64,000 bases of DNA from Tigriopus japonicus. Taxonomy: Eukaryota; Arthropoda; Copepoda; Harpacticoida; Harpacticidae. The stretch is taken from NCBI GenBank assembly GCA_010645155.1, contig JAAGOF010000234.1, positions 589,414 to 653,413 on the forward strand. The letters run 5' to 3'. The notes below the pieces were generated by a model. It was not told the DNA's origin. It saw only the letters and a program-made list of their open reading frames with translations, and did not search any database. This document shows, piece after piece, positions 21,795 to 31,884 of this stretch; the stretch's first letter is position 1, and every line of letters begins with the position of its first letter. The translations under genes were made by a program, and so were the position numbers.

Positions 21795-22121
21795 ATGCTC
21801 GTTCTTATTCGTGGAGATCCCGCCTTCACCAAAACCGAGGTGATCGGTCTGGACATTCTGGCGCCACGACACCCCAAACTCTATGGGTTGGTGGTGAGTC
21901 GTTTGGGCTACGAGATCAATCCCACCACCAACGTGGTCAGCAATGCCCGTGGAACGGTGGATGAATCGTGTCGACCGGATGCTTCAGGACGACAGATCTG
22001 TCTCAAACCATTTATGTATCCCACGGATGTGGTCAATATCTTGCTTGAAACGGGAGGATTTTCTCTCAACGCCGTCACATGTCAAGGGAACTCTATTCTC
22101 GTATGGTCCATGACCAAATAA
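21795..22121 (+). CDS. GCHFR: GTP cyclohydrolase I feedback regulatory protein
   Basis: Single exon, 108 residues. The C-terminal block DVVNILLETGGFSLNAVTCQ GNSILVWSMTK aligns with the end of mammalian GFRP (.RIVLDKLE.RGF.VLSMTGVGQTLVWCLHK), including the final W and K. The N-terminal half matches more weakly (MLVLIRGDP.....EVIG.D...P). It is about 24 residues longer than the 84-residue mammalian protein; the extra sequence (about 50-74) contains two cysteines, C57 and C69. GFRP forms pentamers that clamp GTP cyclohydrolase I and mediate feedback inhibition by tetrahydrobiopterin and stimulation by phenylalanine. It is first in a same-strand series with MED22, NR2C2AP and ALKBH4. A different small protein with a similar C-terminus cannot be excluded. 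Confidence 0.75.
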   Translation: MLVLIRGDPAFTKTEVIGLDILAPRHPKLYGLVVSRLGYEINPTTNVVSNARGTVDESCRPDASGRQICLKPFMYPTDVVNILLETGGFSLNAVTCQGNSILVWSMTK

Positions 22122-22323
22122 CAAACAGGCAAAGTCATTCATTAATCTTTAGGTAATTCACTCGGTCAGTTCACTGTTTGCCCCTTCTTTTATCTTCCGT
22201 TGTTGAATTGACTTGCGTGTTATTACTTATCATTTCTTCCAAGTATGTGCTAGAAGGCCCTAATTTACTTTTGCTTTTTGCACTTCCTTGGCGAATTCTG
22301 GTTACTTATATTGGTTATTGCTC

Positions 22324-22334
22324 TTTTCTTCCAG
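22324..22334 (+). promoter_or_regulatory. 3' splice acceptor abutting the MED22 start codon
   Basis: TTTTCTTCCAG ends exactly at the base before the MED22 ATG. There is no upstream coding exon of MED22, so this acceptor serves a 5' UTR intron or trans-splicing. Confidence 0.7.
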
Positions 22335-22757
22335 ATGGCGTCTAAATCCGCAGTTCCCGCGTCCAAGGACGCCTTGTTAAAGTCCTATCGCAAGCGACTA
22401 CGAGATGATATCGGATCGATGACCAGTAACTTCCAGGAAATCATTCGCTTGTGTAAAGTTGAGGAAGAAACTCAAATCACCCGAGCCACTCAATGTGAAG
22501 AAGATGCCTTTGAAATGCAAGTGCGTGCCGCCAATATGGTGAGAGCGGGTGAATCGCTAATGAAATTAATCAGTGATATCAAGCAATATCTCATCTTGAA
22601 CGATTTCCCCTCCGTGAACGATGCCATCGCGCACAATTCTAAAATGTTCCTGAATCTCCAAGAAACTTGTGATTGTAAATTAACCACCCTCAGGGACGAT
22701 CTGGCCACCGATCTTTACGAATTAGAAGAGGAATACTATAGTTCCCAATACAAATAG
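22335..22757 (+). CDS. MED22: Mediator complex subunit 22
   Basis: Single exon, 140 residues, matching the conserved core of human MED22 (SURF5) and its short isoform. MED22 is a head-module subunit of Mediator that pairs with MED11 and contacts RNA polymerase II. Conserved blocks: [40 protein letters not shown] and [13 protein letters not shown], then [20 protein letters not shown]. The ATG follows TTTTCTTCCAG directly, so the first codon sits on a 3' splice site: either a short non-coding exon lies in the 213 bp after GCHFR (GTAATT at about 22152 could be its donor) or the site receives a spliced leader. The stop codon is 13 bp before the NR2C2AP ATG. Confidence 0.95.
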   Translation: MASKSAVPASKDALLKSYRKRLRDDIGSMTSNFQEIIRLCKVEEETQITRATQCEEDAFEMQVRAANMVRAGESLMKLISDIKQYLILNDFPSVNDAIAHNSKMFLNLQETCDCKLTTLRDDLATDLYELEEEYYSSQYK

Positions 22758-22770
22758 TCGATTGTCAACC

Positions 22771-23181
22771 ATGTCCAAGAACATTTTGAGTGATAGCGCC
22801 AACTTCCAGGCCAAAGTGAGCTCCGTCTTGAATCGCAACGTGAAAGAATTCGGAAAGAAGTTCCTGTTTGATGGACGTGACGACACTTGTTGGAACTCTG
22901 AACAAGGTTCGCCACAATGGATTGGGATCGAACTTGTTGAAGATTGTACCATCTCAGAGCTTCAAATCATGTTTCAAGGAGGTTTTGTCGGGAAAAATTG
23001 CTACGTTGAATCCAAAGATGCCAATTTGAAAGTGCCTTTCTATCCGGAGGACACGAATAAGCTGCAAAAGTTCCCCATCAATTGCAATATTCCCGTCAAA
23101 TCCCTCAAAATTGTATTCGAAGAAAGTACAGACTTCTTTGGTCGCGTGACGATTTACCAAGTGAACTTGATCAGTGAGTAG
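22771..23181 (+). CDS. NR2C2AP: Nuclear receptor 2C2-associated protein
   Basis: Single exon, 136 residues; human NR2C2AP (TRA16) has 139. Conserved features: VSSVLNRNVKEFGKKFLFDG, DDTCWNSEQGSPQWI, IMFQGGFVG, FYPED..KLQKFPI and the final EESTDFFGRVTIYQVNL. The fold is a small galactose-binding-like (F5/8 type C) beta-sandwich. The human protein was described as a repressor-type partner of the TR4 orphan receptor; the biochemical role is poorly known. The ATG at 22771 is only 13 bp after the MED22 stop, leaving no room for a separate promoter. Confidence 0.94.
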   Translation: MSKNILSDSANFQAKVSSVLNRNVKEFGKKFLFDGRDDTCWNSEQGSPQWIGIELVEDCTISELQIMFQGGFVGKNCYVESKDANLKVPFYPEDTNKLQKFPINCNIPVKSLKIVFEESTDFFGRVTIYQVNLISE

Positions 23182-23197
23182 TTTGTCAAGCATTCAT

Positions 23198-23204
23198 GTT
23201 ACAG
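23198..23204 (+). promoter_or_regulatory. Splice acceptor-like site in the NR2C2AP-ALKBH4 gap
   Basis: The 45-bp gap between the NR2C2AP stop and the ALKBH4 ATG contains GTTTGTCAAGCATTCATGTT followed by ACAG, a plausible 3' splice site 22 nt before the ATG. No cis donor is needed if the site is used by a spliced leader. Confidence 0.5.
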
Positions 23205-23226
23205 ATTGAAGGATAAAAATACAATA

Positions 23227-24165
23227 ATGAATACAGACAGAAGCTGTGGATGTAAGAGTTTCCGCTCTTGCTACATCTGTGAGAAGGAATTTGGTATTCA
23301 AAACGTCGACACGGCCCAAGAACGCGTCAATTCCTTTCAAACAACCTACAAATTCTGCTTGGAAAGAGAAATGTTGTTTGCGGACAACGATAATTCCCCT
23401 CATTTCAATGGGATATCCTTTCCAGGGGTCAAGATCTATCAGGATTTTATATCGATCGAGGAGGAAACTCAACTCATTCAAGACCTCGATGATTTGCCCT
23501 GGGATGCTTCTCAAAGTGGGCGTAGAAAACAGAACTTTGGTCCGAAGGCCAATTTCAATAAACGCAAGGCCAAAATTGGTGATTTCCATGGGTTTCCCTT
23601 GTGCACCAAATTCATTCAGGATCGATTCGCTAGTTTGTCGTGCCTCAAAGACTACAAGACGGTGGAACAGTGCTCAATTGAATATCGACCCGAAACGGGC
23701 TCCAGAATCGATCCCCATATTGATGACTGTTGGATCTGGGGCGAGCGAATTGTTCAACTGAATCTGCTCTCGGACTCCTACCTCACTTGCTTACCTTACT
23801 TAGGAGACAAGACCAAATACAACCTTCCGGACCTGTCCACGTTCCCAAAGATTTTGGATGACGAGGCTAATGTCGTCTTCAATGCCTTTGATGACAGTCG
23901 AAGGCATGATAACGCTCCATCATATTCTCTGAAAGACCCTCAAAAACTCCTTGACGGCGTGGTAAAAATTCCTTTACCTCGTCGATCCCTTCTTGTGTTC
24001 TTTGGCGAGCCCAGATATGATTGGGAGCATTGTATTCTACGTCGAGACATCTCCCAAAGGCGAATTGTGATAGCCTATAGAGAATTCACGCCACCGTATC
24101 TACCCGGAGGAGTTCATGAGGACATTGGCCGGGAAATTCTGAATAAAGCCAAAGAGTTCTGGTGA
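23227..24165 (+). CDS. ALKBH4: Alpha-ketoglutarate-dependent dioxygenase AlkB homolog 4
   Basis: Single exon, 312 residues (human 302). An N-terminal Cys motif (CGCKSFRSCYICEKE), specific to ALKBH4, is followed by the 2OG-Fe(II) dioxygenase double-stranded beta-helix. Iron ligands: HID in IDPHIDDCWIWGERIVQLNL, then the distal His in WEHCILRRD; the 2-oxoglutarate-binding Arg pair is in RRDISQRRIVIAYREF. The upstream block SQSGRRKQNFGPKANF is diagnostic of the ALKBH4 branch. In mammals it acts on actin (methyl-lysine) and has been linked to DNA 6-methyladenine; the substrate here is unknown. The start is the first ATG in the 45-bp gap after NR2C2AP. A poly(A) signal lies at 24250-24255, the first AATAAA after GCHFR in this series. 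Confidence 0.96.
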   Translation: MNTDRSCGCKSFRSCYICEKEFGIQNVDTAQERVNSFQTTYKFCLEREMLFADNDNSPHFNGISFPGVKIYQDFISIEEETQLIQDLDDLPWDASQSGRRKQNFGPKANFNKRKAKIGDFHGFPLCTKFIQDRFASLSCLKDYKTVEQCSIEYRPETGSRIDPHIDDCWIWGERIVQLNLLSDSYLTCLPYLGDKTKYNLPDLSTFPKILDDEANVVFNAFDDSRRHDNAPSYSLKDPQKLLDGVVKIPLPRRSLLVFFGEPRYDWEHCILRRDISQRRIVIAYREFTPPYLPGGVHEDIGREILNKAKEFW

Positions 24166-24249
24166 ATGCTCTTCCTCCTTTATCATCACATTTTTCTCCA
24201 AGCTCTTCTTTGATATTTCTCGTTGATCTCATGTCTTCAATTCTTCATG

Positions 24250-24255
24250 AATAAA
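24250..24255 (+). terminator. Poly(A) signal of ALKBH4 (shared end of the gene series)
   Basis: AATAAA 85 bp after the ALKBH4 stop. I see no AATAAA in the gaps between GCHFR, MED22, NR2C2AP and ALKBH4. Confidence 0.7.
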
Positions 24256-24362
24256 GAAAAGTTTTGAACGTAGTTAATTCACCTAGTTATTCGTCAGCTA
24301 TATTTCTAGACCTTAGTCGTATTCGTCCACACATGATTAGATTAATTCTCGAGAATTATTTT

Positions 24363-26080
24363 TCACCGTATAACTCTTTGAGAGAGAAGTGATCCAGAGT
24401 CCTTGGCAATGTTCTTCACAACCTTCTTCTTGACGATTGGAGGCCAAACTTTCCATAATCTGATCGTTTCGTCGGCTGCGGCGGATGCGACTGTGGTCCC
24501 ATCGGGAGATGGAACCATCACCAAAACCCGATCTGTGTGACCTTTCAAGTCCGAGACTTTCGTCATGTCGGGATACTTCCAAATGGTCAATTGATTATGT
24601 TGGTAGCCATGCGCCGAAATCAATTCTTTATACTCCGAGTTCCAAACCAAGGACGACACTTGCGAACCCGAATGTACAGATTGAATGAGATTACCAGACG
24701 TGGCATTCCAAAATTTGATAGTTCGATCACTGGTTCCACCCCCTGTAGCCAGAACATTGGGTTGCCAAGGACACCAACTCAGGGCTTTAATGGCTGATTG
24801 ATGCTGATTGAGCGTGTGAAGAGGTGTGGTGAACTGCCGCGAATCCCAGACTAACACGAGGTTGTCATTGGAGCCAGTGGCCAGATATCGGCCATTGGCA
24901 GACCAAGCCATACCACAAACTTCCTAAAATGCGAAAGGGATTATGATTTGCTAAAATATATATAAGGGCACATAACTGAACCAAGATTTACCTGCGAATG
25001 ACCCTCTAATCTGTGAGCCAAGTGATCCGATACCCGGACATCATTGATATGTACCATACCATCCCGGCATCCACTAGCTAGAAGGTACTGATTCCAATCC
25101 ATCACGGCCACACGATCCGAGTGAGCATCCATGCGTCGGAGAAACTTTGAATCTGTCACATCCCACAACTCAATAACTCCGGCGAGGTTTGATACGGCCA
25201 AAATATTGCCTTCCTTGACCCAACGAACCGAACAGACGGTGTCATCATCATTCTCTCGGGTGAACAACTCAGCAATGGATCCATCACCCGCGTTCCAAAT
25301 GAATAAACTGGTAGCCAAAGCCACGGCCAAATGATTATTCGAGGACCAGTCCAATAAATGAAGATAAAAATCATTCTCGAGGTCGGGCGCATCCAAGATC
25401 TTGTCCGGATTGGAAACGACTTGACGGGTTTTGGCCGCAGCCTGAACCTTGGGCTTGCTCGAGGAGTACACCACCTTGAGATTATTCACATGCGTCTCAT
25501 TGGGAACAGGAGCTTTGTTCCGGTAAGACAAGATGCGGCTGCCGTTCAAGGTCCGATTAGCCGCATCTCCGCCTTGCAGGACCTCATTCATGGTTTGTCG
25601 GCGGAGCTGTTCCGTCAAACTCGAGACTTGACTCTCGTGGTTGGACGAACTCGAAGTGAGATCATCCCGCGACCGAGATATGGAATGTTGAGCGTATTCA
25701 ATGTCCGTGGTGGAACGATTGGGTATGAACCGATCTCCGTGCGTGGGGGTCTTGTTCAAGTCCATCAGACTGGAACACGAGCGGGTGGGCGTTTCGCTGC
25801 GGTTCCGCAAAGCTCCCGTCCCGCCTCCCACGCGGATTTCTAAGCCCGAATGGCTCTGAAGGCGCGATTCCGAGCGCGATCGATTCATACCCGAACCCAT
25901 GGAGGCCGAAAGAAAGCGATTCGAGGACGAGGTGGTCGTGCTCACAGCCGCTTCGCTCCCCACGGATCGCTTGATGGAGACCAGGGGGCGTGGACGACCC
26001 GCCCGGGGACGCCCCATGCTGATGGAGGAATCCAAACGAGTAGCCGATTGAAGGGCTTGCTCAAGGGCGAATTGAGACAT
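24363..26080 (-). CDS. CDC20: Cell division cycle protein 20 (fizzy)
   Basis: Two coding exons, 26080-24992 and 24923-24363, with a 68-bp GTAAAT...TTTTAG intron; 549 residues. CDC20 is the mitotic co-activator of the anaphase-promoting complex, recruiting securin and cyclin B. The N-terminus MSQFALEQALQSATRLD matches CDC20. The C-box is GDRFIPNR. The WD40 propeller starts at KILDAPDLENDFYLHLLDWS and includes WCPWQPNVLATGGGTSDRTI and YKELISAHG, ending SPDGTTVASAAADETIRLWK. The protein ends in the APC-binding IR dipeptide (SLLSQRVIR). Fizzy was chosen over the Cdh1/fzr paralogue because of the N-terminus and the acidic/IR tail. An in-frame ATG 57 bp upstream (26137) is less likely. It is convergent with ALKBH4, the stops being about 200 bp apart. 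Confidence 0.96.
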
Positions 26081-26600
26081 GATGGAAGATTGGTGATTGA
26101 CGAAGCTTCTCAAGGAATGGGAGGGGTGGATTTCCAAGACTCGACCGCTGAGGAGGGATAAGATGAGGGAAGAGGTGTGTCCGTGGGGTCAGAGTGGGAG
26201 CTGGACTCGAAGCCAGAGTCAACCGAGCACAATCAGGCCCGTTGGTGGGTGTGGGTTAGATGGGTATCGTGTGCAGGTAGGATTGGTCGGTTGATGGGCG
26301 AACGCGCTGCCTTTTGAACTCTGTGTTCGTTCGTTGGTGCTGACAACGTCAGCTGATCCGTTTTGAGCCCGCTCAAGCCATATCTTTTTCATCGCGGATC
26401 AAGGTTAAAAAAAGATTGTGTTGGATGGCCTCGGGGATTTAAAAAACTTTGATCTATTTCAGTGCTTAAAAAGAACCTTTTTTAACTCTTCCAGGACGTT
26501 TGGATTTTTTGACACCCAAACGCTATTCTTGTTTTAAATTGATTTTCGGTAGCCCCGCAAAATTTTAACGTTTTTGCACTTAAACTTAACATGGTTAGAG
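26081..26600. other. CDC20 promoter side and edge of the gene-dense block
   Basis: GC-moderate region upstream of CDC20 to about 26.35 kb, then AT-rich sequence. No coding frame is supported. Transposon-rich DNA begins at 26601. Confidence 0.5.
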
Positions 26601-26850
26601 CAGGGGTCGGAAACCCCTTTTGGGTCAAGGCCCACGAAATTTGATTCGTGTTGTCAAGGGCCCACTAAACAGGCATTGGTAAGTTCAGGGGCCCACAAAT
26701 TAGCGATCAAGGAGCCTTGGGCCCACGAGTACAGTAATATGGATGGCTCTCGGGCCCACTATTTTGGACTTTCTCCAAAGCTCCTGGGCCCACCAACGAC
26801 CACCCTGGGGCCAAACATTTGGGCCGCGGCCCACCGGTTGCCGACCCCTA
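26601..26850. mobile_element. hAT-like MITE, CAGGGGTCGG family, copy A
   Basis: 250 bp beginning CAGGGGTCGGAAACC and ending GGTTGCCGACCCCTA, with a perfect 8-bp target duplication, GGTTAGAG (26593-26600 and 26851-26858). The interior is built of repeated GGGCCCAC/GTGGGCCC blocks. Other copies are at 31136-31382, 58041-58228 and 59956-60188. Confidence 0.9.
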
Positions 26851-26858
26851 GGTTAGAG

Positions 26859-27115
26859 GACAAGAAAGGGACTGAAAATGGTAGTATTGTCGGTGCCCAA
26901 AGAGTGACATGAAAAAAAACTTTCGACACTAAACACTGAAAAATAAGAAACATTCTTGCTTGTGAATCTCGTTTTACTAGGTAGAAAGCATGTTTTAAAA
27001 AGTCTCGTTGAAAAGTGCCAAAATGTAGCAGTATCACATGCACTTCCTAAATTACTGGACTCATCAAGAAATGATTGATTTTCAAACATATATATGGCCA
27101 GTGTTGCCGTTTTCA
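26859..27115 (+). repeat. Dispersed repeat shared with 50625-50870
   Basis: GACAAGAAAGGGACTGAAAA through GATTGATTTTCAAACATATA corresponds block by block to 50625-50870, which lies inside the larger inverted-repeat element at 49398-51033. It is likely a fragment of that family. Confidence 0.6.
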
Positions 27116-28171
27116 GTGATTTGTCTCCAATCTAGTGGTTTGAGACCTCTTTTGCGACACAATTTTGGTGCCTGCGACTTCGTCACTGAACCTTCAAAGT
27201 CTGGTGGTTTGAGGCAAAGTGGCCCACTTCTGGCGTTTTCACTTACTAGAAAATCAATACAAGCTTTTAACGTAATCAAATTTCTAGTCGGAGAAAACGG
27301 CAAAAAGTTAACTTGTCAGTTAGCTTCTTTTAACATCATAGTTGGAAAAATGATTGTGAAATTGACGAATTAGTTGAGGGAAGAGTTGCAATAGTTGGTT
27401 CAATAAGGTTAAGGTCAGATTACAACAGAAGATTTTCAGCTTTAACACATTGATCTTAACGCAACTTGTGGTTGAATTTAGAAATAGCTGCCAGATTCTA
27501 ATTCTTTATGCCATTTGTTGGCAAAATGTCACTTTTTTTCTTAAGGACATTTCTTCACTGAACGCTAATCATGTAGTGCTACCACAAAGAAATATTATCA
27601 ACTCAGTTCTTATTTTGTCAAAGAGTAGCATTGAAACCAACACCTTCTGGCAACTATGTCACAATCTGACCACAAGTTCAATCAGATCATAAGTATCAAT
27701 TAGTTCAAAAGGATCAATTGCTTGAAACTGACATTCTGCTGATACAATTGGACCAGATTTAGCTTTACAAAGCCAAGTATAGCCCGAATGATTTTGATAA
27801 AATTTAGCTTCCAGAAAGATCTTTTAAAGTGCCCTTTTGGCCCTCTATGGCTTTATTTCGCATTTTCAAGCCTTTTAGTTGGCCTTTTCTGTCATGTCAA
27901 GCTTTTTCAGTATTTTTTCGAATTTGCATGGAAATTTTGCCAAAATATGCTAGTCACTTTATTACGTAAATATTTTTGTCAACATATTGTTTTGTCACTT
28001 TGGCACAATTTTTTCAAGACATTTGCTGGAAAGCTGAAATATTATTTTTCTTTGTGAAAGCAAGACTCGAAAGACGAAAATTCAAAACTTGAGATGCAGC
28101 TTTTGTAAGGTTTTTGCCTTTTGTTTCATTTTGTGGTCCTGCATGAGCCGAGGCGAGAAAAATGTCATCAC
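27116..28171. other. AT-rich stretch without recognised genes
   Basis: About 1 kb in which I see no conserved coding frame, RNA gene or clear element ends. Confidence 0.4.
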
Positions 28172-28719
28172 TAGGGCCCGGAAAAATATTTGCAAAAAAA
28201 GTGACTAAATATCCAATATATATTTTCTTCAAAAGCCCAAAATATTTGGAAAAAAGCGAGATATTAAAGAAATATTTTTTTTGACAAGGCCGTTTTTTGG
28301 TATTTTTGTCTGTGTGCACCAATTTTCCAAATTTGTATCTGGTGAAATTGATGCATTTGGCCGTTTTGGGGGGCAAACTTGACATGTAATTGATTTAAAC
28401 AATACAATTTTCAATTTGCCTCAATAGATGGCGCAGTTTTTTCGTATATGACAGCAGTTTTAATTGCGAATGTCTAATCTTAGTACAAATGCCATTTTAC
28501 AGAGATTTTTGTATTTTGGGTTCATTTTGGGCAGGCTCTTTTGGGCATTGGTCATTCATTTCTTTTCTTCAATTTTGCCCTAAATATTTTTTTGACTAGA
28601 ATATTCGTGAAAATATTTATTTTTTCCTTGAAACAGCCAAAATTTTTAAAAAAATGAGGAAAAGTGGTGAAATATTTTTAAAATATTTTGTATTTTAAAA
28701 AAATTGTTTCCGGGCCCTA
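28172..28719. mobile_element. hAT-like element, TAGGGCCCGG family, copy 1
   Basis: 548 bp from TAGGGCCCGGAAAAATATTT to TTTCCGGGCCCTA, flanked by a perfect 8-bp duplication, GTCATCAC (28164-28171 and 28720-28727). Non-coding. The adjacent copy 2 follows after only 15 bp. Confidence 0.88.
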
Positions 28720-28734
28720 GTCATCACTCATCAG

Positions 28735-29279
28735 TAGGGCCCGGAAAAATATTTTCAAAAAAGTGACCCAATATCCAATGTATATTTTTTTCAAAAGCCC
28801 AAAATATTTGGGAAAAAGCTGGAAATTGAAGAAATATTTTTTTGACAACGCCATTATTTGGTATTTTTGTCTTTGTGCACCGAGTTTTCAAATTTGTTTT
28901 TGGTTAATTTGATTCAGTTAGCCGTGTTAGGAGGCATACTTGACATGTAATTGGTGTAAAAATACAATTTTCAATTTGCCTCAATAGATGACGCAGTTTC
29001 TTTATGTATGACAGTAGTTTGGGTTGTGAAAGTCTAATCTCAGTGCAAATACCATTTTTTAGAGATTTTCGTATTTTGAGTTCATTTTGTGCAAACTCTT
29101 TTGAGCATTGGTCATTGATTTATTTTTCTCAGTTTTGCCTGAAATATTTTTTGTACTTAAATATTCGAAGAAATATCTATTTTTTCATTGAAACAGCCTA
29201 AATATTTAAAAAATCGGGGAAAAGTGGAGAAATATATTTAAAATATTTTATATTTTTAAAAAAATATTTCCGGGCCCTA
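28735..29279. mobile_element. hAT-like element, TAGGGCCCGG family, copy 2
   Basis: 545 bp in the same orientation as copy 1 and collinear with it throughout (for example AAAAGCCCAAAATATTTGG in both). The duplication is CTCATCAG/CTCATCAA (28727-28734 and 29280-29287), 7 of 8 bases. The two insertions therefore are independent events at adjacent sites, not an internal tandem duplication. Confidence 0.85.
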
Positions 29280-30007
29280 CTCATCAACTTTGCTTTTTTA
29301 CTAGAATCCAACAAATTATTTGCAAGTTGAGTAACTTAAATTTCTGTAAATTCTCAATCTGTCTATAGCTTTGGATTCATAACGGGAGAAACATGGGACC
29401 AAGTTGTAAAACCCATCATTTTTCAAAAAAAATCTTGTTACATGAAAATGCTGAAAGAATAGGCTTTTTTAGCTATCTTGCCCACAAAAATAATTCCCGT
29501 ACAGTTTTGTTGGAAATGATCATGAGAAAAAATGAAAATTATTAAGCCATTTTTTGTTTATTTTCATTCCAAAATTAGGCTGTTTTGCCCAGAGCTAGAT
29601 CCTTTTTTCGATAATTTGGCTTCAAAGCTTTGCTGGGATCTGGTCAAACTGACTTTTGTGGCCTTTTGTGAATCGTATGGTGACCATTTTAAATGTTTTT
29701 TTTTTTTTGTAAAGAAATAAATATTTCTGACAAAGAGCCTTCTCCCAGACAATTGTATTTAAAACCAGAAAATGTCAAAATTCAACAAAAAATAAAATCA
29801 CAGAGAAGCGTAAGTATTCTAAAGGTACAGAAGTTTTAGCTTTTTCCCAAATAATCATTTTTAGCATTATAATTTGTAATGATATATAATTTATTTCTTT
29901 GCAGGGCATTCCATTCCTTGTAATAGTAATGCAAATCCACGACCAACCCCAAAAAATAACGAAATAGTTTTAACTATTCACAATAAGTAGGAATTTAAAA
30001 TTCTACA
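29280..30007. other. AT-rich stretch without recognised genes
   Basis: No coding frame or element ends recognised between the second TAGGGCCCGG element and the mariner fragment. Confidence 0.4.
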
Positions 30008-30485
30008 TCTGACGTAGGTGGTCAAGTTCAGGCCCTCCTTGACGGCCCTGGCCACAGCCCTCTTGCTCACGGACCGCCTGGCTGCGTGGGGTGGGCCGAT
30101 ATGGACACACCTGGGTTGGCCTCGATGGACCTCCTCAGGCCCACCAAGAACCTGGGGGTCCGCTTTTTTGCCCTGTGTGGGCCGCAGGGGGCGTGGCCTG
30201 TCCCCCGGCCAGACTGCAGCCTCTTCACGACCTCGTAGACGGTGGCCCTGGGGTACTTGGTTGACTTGATGATGGTTCTGGCGTCGTTGTCGGCTGAGAG
30301 CAATTCAGCATTCACTTTACGCTTTTGTTCCTGGGGCTTCATATTTCCGGATTTTAAAAAAAAATAACAAGCATTCAAAACCGGTTTTTGGTCAAACCAG
30401 AAAAACGCGGGAAATAAAAATATTCCTCTTGCTTCAGGAGATATACGTCATCCAAGTTTAGTCTGGATACTTCTGCCCCCCCCCC
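30008..30485 (-). pseudogene. 5' fragment of a DD37D mariner transposon
   Basis: The minus-strand frame from 30342 (MKPQEQKRKVNAELLSAD...) is homologous to the first about 105 residues of the transposase at 33067. It shares RATVYEVVKRL and HAPCGPH.AKKRTPRFL, the helix-turn-helix region. A frameshift near 30070 shifts the later part (HAARRSVSKRAVARAVKEG) to another frame. A mutated terminal sequence (ATACTTCTGCC, followed by a C run at 30477-30485) marks the transposon's 5' end. The catalytic part is missing. Confidence 0.8.
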
Positions 30486-30533
30486 TAAAATCAATTTTAA
30501 TGCATTTCTTCATTAATTCCAGGCTATCATGCA

Positions 30534-30661
30534 GGAAAATTAACACGGACGCAGTAACGCGACCTCGCTCGATCCCACTCCATGTAAAACCGTCCTTTTT
30601 GGGTGACCCTACCTTGCAACCTTCCATAAAAAAACTGGCTCAAGCCCAGATTTCACATCAC
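30534..30661. repeat. Partial copy related to the TAGTGATG family
   Basis: GGGTGACCCTACCTTGCAACC near 30601 and TTTCACATCACT near 30650 match the right part of the element at 7753-8050 (GGTGACCCTACCTTGCGACC...CACATCAC). A related sequence lies at about 35806-35935. Both look like truncated relatives. Confidence 0.5.
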
Positions 30662-31135
30662 TGGCTAAGGCCTTGAACTTGGGATGCTGTGTTTCCAATA
30701 ATTGTTATTCTATATTTTACGCCATGACACGATGAACGGCAATGCCTTTTTGAAGTCCGGCTAAGAAGGTTCACACTGTACATGTAGGGCTAGCATACCC
30801 CTCAGCACAATTAGTAGTCTTCTGGTGGCATTCTAGCCCATCTTTGCAGTGATTCTACATTCAAATGGGAAACCGTAGTTCGACACTTGATTTGTTCGTC
30901 TGGTGCTTCAATTTAATTGTTCTTAAAGTACCTTAACAAATTGTTCTCTGTAGGCTCATGGGCAAATACAGGGTTGAACAGATCAATTGGCCAATTCTTC
31001 AAGCCAGTCAGTAGGCCTTGTAATTCAATGCAAATAAAAGATGCCTTAAATATCCTTCAAAATGCCCAGAATGCAGATAAGATCATGTTTCATGGGATCA
31101 TTTAATGTTTTGTTTTGAGTTTTAAAGGTGTAGGT

Positions 31136-31382
31136 CAGGGGTCGGCAACCGGTGGGTCGCGGCCCACATGTGGGCCCAAGGGTGGTCGTTGGTGGGCCCA
31201 GAAGCTATGGGGAAAGTCCAAAATTGTGGGTCCAAGACATCCATAGTACTGCACTCGTGGGCCCAAAGCTCTTTGATTGTTAATTTGTGGGCCCCTGAAC
31301 CTACCAACGTCTGTTTGGTGGGCCCATGACAACATGCAACCAAATTTGTGGGCCTTGACCCAAAAGTGGTTGCCGACCCCTG
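31136..31382. mobile_element. hAT-like MITE, CAGGGGTCGG family, copy B
   Basis: 247 bp from CAGGGGTCGGCAACCGG to GGTTGCCGACCCCTG, inserted in the opposite orientation to copy A. Perfect 8-bp duplication GTGTAGGT (31128-31135 and 31383-31390). Confidence 0.9.
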
Positions 31383-31884
31383 GTGTAGGTTTTTGATTCA
31401 AGATTTATGGGCTAAAAATTACATTTTTTTATCTTGAGCACCATATTAACGTAACGATTTGTTCTACCAATGGATGTGAAAAATCTTCAGACAAGAGACT
31501 TTAAACCAATCCCAACAATGTCCACAGATTTAGTCCGTTCATTATTCAGTTTCAAAACTGTAGTCTTTGTCAATTCCATTTGTCTAACTCTATCTAATTT
31601 TGGAAAAAGACCATATTTCTTTGAAAATACCTCCCTTGTTTGCATCTGTCAGCTATTAAGGTGTGAAAACCTTACACCCAAAGATATCAGGATTACCTCG
31701 CATCTGTATTGTCATGAGTGCAGATCCTGCTCCCAAAACCTTGATTGACAAAACCAAAGGAAAGCTCCGGTCGCGACAAGTAGAGGTTGAAAGAGAAAGA
31801 GACAACACAGAGGCTTTTACAAAGACTTAATGAGAGGACTGATTGAAAAACTCTAAAATAGAAAAAGGAGATCTAAGTGGCCTC

